Assembly: GCA_035686305.1 (NCBI GenBank)
Contig: DASRZP010000005.1
Coordinates: forward strand, 1-45,862
DNA length: 45,862 bases
Reading direction: 5' to 3'
DNA from: Thermodesulfovibrionales bacterium
Lineage (GTDB): Bacteria; Nitrospirota; Thermodesulfovibrionia; Thermodesulfovibrionales; UBA9159
The number at the start of each line of letters is the position of its first letter. Position 1 is the first letter of the stretch. The position numbers and the translations under genes are program-made. The notes under the pieces are model-generated. The model saw nothing but the letters and a program-made list of their open reading frames with translations. It was not told the DNA's origin and ran no database searches. This document shows, one piece after another, positions 43,409 through 45,862 of the stretch.

Positions 43409-44193
43409 CAAAATCTCCAGGTTATGCCGCCCCGGATGGAGATATCCATTTCGGGTTTTGTTAAGCCGCCCTTTAAGCCAAGACCGATATCAAGATTCTC
43501 TCTCAGAGAATAGATCAGTCCGCCGAGGATATATGCCAGCGGATTAGTCGACGCACTGTCAGGGTTGGTCGCGAGGCCGATATCCCCCACGAGCTTCAGA
43601 TTCTTAATTACATCAACCGTTGCGGCAAAAGAGGCATGCCACAGGTCCTTCCTCTCGTCGACCTTATTGTCGTTCCTGACATAGGAGAGGTTGATGTGAA
43701 ACGCCCAGGGATTCAGTTCCTTAGAGGCGATCAGGTTGAGGTAATAGGTCATCTTTCCTGCGCCGAGGCCTTTATCTTCATTGCCTGTGGGGATGGTGAG
43801 GCCCGGCTTCAGGGCGAGGCTCAACCCGTCCTCGTCATAGAACCGCCATTTTGCCTCTATAGCCATATCCCCCAGTCCGTCCCCTTTTATCAAGGATCCG
43901 GCACCGTCAGAGCTCCAGGCCTGATAGGGGATACTGATAAATGCTAGATCCAGCGTATCGATGAGCCCATACGTCAATGTTGCCGAGATGTCGCTGTTCT
44001 TTGTCGTAACCCGTCCTTCACGGTCATGTCCGTACTCCCCAAAGAGCTCGATCTGAACATTCCCTTTGCCCTGCGTGCCCGTATCATCCGTAATGAGGGG
44101 AATGGCAGCAAATGCCTCTCCTGAGTTAATCATAAAAAACAATACAACCCACAGAATCTTATTCTTTATTTCCGGCTTCTGAATCCTTTTCAT
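43408..44193 (-). CDS. Outer-membrane beta-barrel protein (phenol MetA-type) in the feo operon
   Basis: 261 aa. An N-terminal signal peptide (about 1-29, ending GEAFA) precedes many short amphipathic strands such as ISATLTYGLIDTLDLAFISIP and FHINLSYVRND. It ends in Phe (GGITWRF), as outer-membrane proteins do. The arrangement resembles the transporter/MetA-type barrel family. Within a Fur-controlled feo operon it may admit iron or another small ligand through the outer membrane (inference). ATG at 44193 has AAAGGAG upstream. It overlaps the Com-like gene by 35 nt. Confidence 0.8.
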   Translation of the reverse strand: MKRIQKPEIKNKILWVVLFFMINSGEAFAAIPLITDDTGTQGKGNVQIELFGEYGHDREGRVTTKNSDISATLTYGLIDTLDLAFISIPYQAWSSDGAGSLIKGDGLGDMAIEAKWRFYDEDGLSLALKPGLTIPTGNEDKGLGAGKMTYYLNLIASKELNPWAFHINLSYVRNDNKVDERKDLWHASFAATVDVIKNLKLVGDIGLATNPDSASTNPLAYILGGLIYSLRENLDIGLGLKGGLTKPEMDISIRGGITWRF

Positions 44194-44458
44194 CTTTTTT
44201 CTCCTTTCTTGACTCTGGACTCAGAGGCCGCTGGTCTTCTTGATTTAATATCTGTTTTCCCTGACACAACTTCTCAAAATCTGCCTTTACAAGAGGAATG
44301 ATGCAAATCCTCTTGCAGCGGCGGCATTTGAGCTCTATGCCTCCGGTTGTTACACACGCCATGAGACTCCCGCATCCGCATCGTAATTGCCGCTCTCCGT
44401 CTGAGCATCTTTTCGATGGACGTCTTTTTTCACAAATGCTGTGATTCATCCTGAGCAT
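44159..44458 (-). CDS. Com-like zinc-finger protein in the feo operon
   Basis: Up to 99 aa. LRCGCGSLMACVTTGGIELKC and then RRCKRI resemble the phage Mu Com zinc finger (Cys pairs around an LxA and GGxExKC core), a translational regulator in Mu. The C-terminal half is charged (SRKEKKDEKDSEAGNKE) and lies over the start of the outer-membrane gene. Com-like fingers are often stand-alone in genomes; its role here is unknown. The first gene after the feo Fur box. ATG at 44446 is an alternative start. Confidence 0.68.
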   Translation of the reverse strand: MLRMNHSICEKRRPSKRCSDGERQLRCGCGSLMACVTTGGIELKCRRCKRICIIPLVKADFEKLCQGKQILNQEDQRPLSPESRKEKKDEKDSEAGNKE

Positions 44459-44488
44459 CCTTGGATTCTCTTATGCCTTCTTAATACT

Positions 44489-44506
44489 GATATGCATTAT
44501 CATTAC
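44489..44506 (-). promoter_or_regulatory. Fur box of the feo operon
   Basis: GTAATGATAATGCATATC on the minus strand shares the TAATGATAAT core and the TATC end with the GATAATGATAATCATTATC consensus. It is about 31 nt before the Com-like start. Confidence 0.7.
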
Positions 44507-44520
44507 TGGAGTAAAAAAAA

Positions 44521-44952
44521 TTATCTACATTTACTGCACATGCCGTATATCTCCAGCTTATGCCTCATCGGAATAAAGTCGTTTGCTTCTGCAAGTTTGT
44601 TTTGAAGCTTTTCTATTTTTTCATCGTGAACTTCGATGAATTGTCCGCATTTCAGACAGACGAGATGGTCATGGTGCTCGTGGCCGACTTTCTGCTCATA
44701 TCGTGTTTTCTGTTTGCCGATCTTTATTTCGTCGGCCAGGCCGCACTCACAGAAGAGACTCAGATTTCTATGGACCGTTGCATAGCCAATCTCTGGATGC
44801 TTCTTTTTTACTGCGTTAAATAATTCCTCAACCGTGATATGCTTGTTAGCAGACAGGAATGCATCAAGAATCACTTCCCTTTGCCTGGTATTGCGCAATC
44901 CTTTTTCTATTATGCAGTTTCTGAAAATGTCTTTTGCGTTGTTCGCACTCAT
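44521..44952 (-). CDS. fur: Fur ferric uptake regulator
   Basis: 143 aa. The winged helix (LRNTRQREVILDAFLSANKH, YATVHRNLSLF) is followed by the metal-rich GHEHHDHLVCLKCGQF and the terminal CSKC, giving two CxxC pairs and the HHDH site. This is close to classical Fur. Its own start lies only about 12 nt from a Fur box (44964-44982), implying autoregulation, and a second box lies ahead of the feo operon. No strong ribosome site is seen at the ATG, so the transcript may be nearly leaderless. Confidence 0.92.
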   Translation of the reverse strand: MSANNAKDIFRNCIIEKGLRNTRQREVILDAFLSANKHITVEELFNAVKKKHPEIGYATVHRNLSLFCECGLADEIKIGKQKTRYEQKVGHEHHDHLVCLKCGQFIEVHDEKIEKLQNKLAEANDFIPMRHKLEIYGMCSKCR

Positions 44953-44963
44953 AATGACATTAC

Positions 44964-44982
44964 GATAATGATAATCACTATC
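44964..44982. promoter_or_regulatory. Fur box upstream of fur
   Basis: GATAATGATAATCACTATC matches the 19-bp Fur consensus GATAATGATAATCATTATC at 18 of 19 positions. Confidence 0.85.
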
Positions 44983-45125
44983 AACATTAACAAATAGAAA
45001 TTAATATGTCAAGCTTTTTTTCAACTCCCATAGCTGACCAGCTTGACCTCATACATCCTGGTCTGGGCAAACGAAAGTCTCAATCCTTTCCGACTATGAT
45101 TTTGCGTCATTATACTTGCTGACGT

Positions 45126-45401
45126 TCATGAGCTCACATGATGCGCCTTTAACAGCCTTAAGACTTCTCTCGCGATTACGGGCGGGGTAAGAACGACGGC
45201 GAGGGCAAAACTGAATTCTTCAGCTCTTGCTTTTTCGATCCCCTCGTGGATATCGTTACCCCGGAACGGTTCCAGTTCCCGGACGAGTTTTGCTCTTCGC
45301 GCCCTAGCCCTGATCTGCCTGAGACTCTCTCCCTGATCGACTCCGTATCCTTCCAGCCGGTTATGTAAACATTCTCTCAGGCATAAACAAAACGCCGTCT
45401 C
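45126..45401 (-). other. Open frame without start codon (likely gene remnant)
   Basis: 92 codons are open, ending with TGA at 45126, reading LHNRLEGYGVDQGESLRQIR and later RRAKLVRELEPFRGND. There is no ATG, GTG or TTG in its first part. It overlaps the end of the IS110 fragment. Amino-acid character looks coding. I do not recognise the family. Confidence 0.4.
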
Positions 45402-45645
45402 TCATAATGTGATAGGCTGCTCTCGACAATTTGTTTGCGAGCGCATTATAGGCAACCGGTTCGTTTGTGTACCTACGTTTCCGATCATAATAGGCCCTCG
45501 CTTCCGGGTCAAACCGCCGCGCAAGCTCTGCTGCCTCCGCATAAGCCCAGGACAGATACTTATTACCATTCTTCCTATTGGTGGTCCCTTTCTTCTTTTC
45601 ATTGCTGAACCTCGCTGCCGGAACCATCTTCTTCGCAGTTATCAC
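45361..45645 (-). pseudogene. IS110-family transposase C-terminal fragment
   Basis: 94 aa. ARFSNEKKKGTTNRKNGNKY and LSWAYAEAAELARRFDPEAR, then YNALANKLSRAAYHIMRD, are the C-terminal Transposase_20 domain (IS110/IS116/IS902). The N-terminal DEDD catalytic half is absent; upstream bases in the same frame are not transposase-like. It is therefore a truncated copy, and no IS ends can be defined here. Confidence 0.78.
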
Positions 45646-45862
45646 AAGTCGAAACTCTATGAGGAGTACGCCTGGAAATAGAAACCTCTGAAAAGATCTG
45701 AAGGCGTTTGTTTTGACCTGCAGAACTAAACCGCTTGCGCGGTGGTAACGAGTAGTCAGTCAGTTCCGAAAAAATAGACCTCTCTTTGTGTTGTCAGGCT
45801 TTGCCTGTTCAGTCCGCCCTTGCTGATCAATTCTTGTCATTTTACAATCTTCTTCTGACGGA
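45646..45862. other. Window end without recognisable gene
   Basis: No supported gene. It contains the sequence that now replaces the 5' part of the IS110 transposase and may belong to another disrupted element. Confidence 0.3.

Noticed and set aside
1-45862. CRISPR array, rRNA genes, prophage
   Set aside because: No regularly spaced direct repeats, rRNA sequence or phage structural genes were seen. The single Com-like gene is not evidence of a prophage.

Overview
The window reads as a chromosomal segment of a sulfate- or sulfite-reducing bacterium. It carries a reductive-type dissimilatory sulfite reductase locus (dsrA, dsrB, dsrD, dsrN, dsrC, dsrMKJOP), with dsrD present and no dsrEFH or dsrL in view. 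Gene content and the widespread GTCATTGCGAGGAGCG-type dispersed repeat fit a Nitrospirota (Thermodesulfovibrio-like) or deltaproteobacterial-type lineage. That placement is inference and needs a DsrAB tree.

Layout. (1) 1-6395, minus strand: a type II fatty-acid/polyketide-like cluster with a FabL-like reductase, an acyl carrier protein fused to a zinc ribbon, three ketosynthase homologues (one without the catalytic cysteine), a FabZ-like hotdog dehydratase and a FabG-like reductase whose catalytic tyrosine is serine; the last runs off the window. (2) 6569-6907: tRNA-Ser(UGA) and tRNA-Leu(GAG), transcribed divergently. (3) 7139-19240, minus strand: the dsr locus, plus a small DUF4149-like membrane protein. 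The dsrA and dsrC upstream regions share one motif, TTTGACCG-N10-CATATATTA. Three lesser known proteins (HEAT-repeat, zinc-ribbon, RsbRD-like) lie between dsrN and dsrM. (4) 19495-26069, plus strand: smc, a GlcD-like FAD oxidase and mnmE. (5) 26121-29993: an MgtA-type P-type ATPase behind a roughly 380-nt leader with small ORFs, coupled to a PtsN-like EIIA protein. (6) 30342-35386: a surface-glycan-like operon (radical SAM/SPASM protein, AlkP-superfamily protein, GT2 and GT4 glycosyltransferases).

(7) 35507-45862: an accessory region of mobile-element debris and oxygen/iron genes. A decayed IS3-family element (1325 bp, GTT target duplication) sits next to a frameshifted HTH gene. Beside it are a 5'-truncated Cu/Zn superoxide dismutase, an intact high-GC heme catalase, a PerR-like regulator with its operator, an N-terminally truncated rubrerythrin, and a Fur-controlled feo operon (Com-like zinc finger, outer-membrane protein, two FeoA, FeoB and a 49-aa FeoB-associated Cys-rich membrane protein). 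A fur gene with a Fur box and an IS110-family transposase fragment close the window.

Together the genes describe an anaerobe that respires sulfur oxyanions through DsrAB-DsrC-DsrMKJOP, imports ferrous iron for its iron-rich enzymes, and has a patchy, partly transferred and partly broken peroxide/superoxide defence. The most unusual parts are the degenerate type II synthase cluster, the paired dsr promoters and the long MgtA leader.
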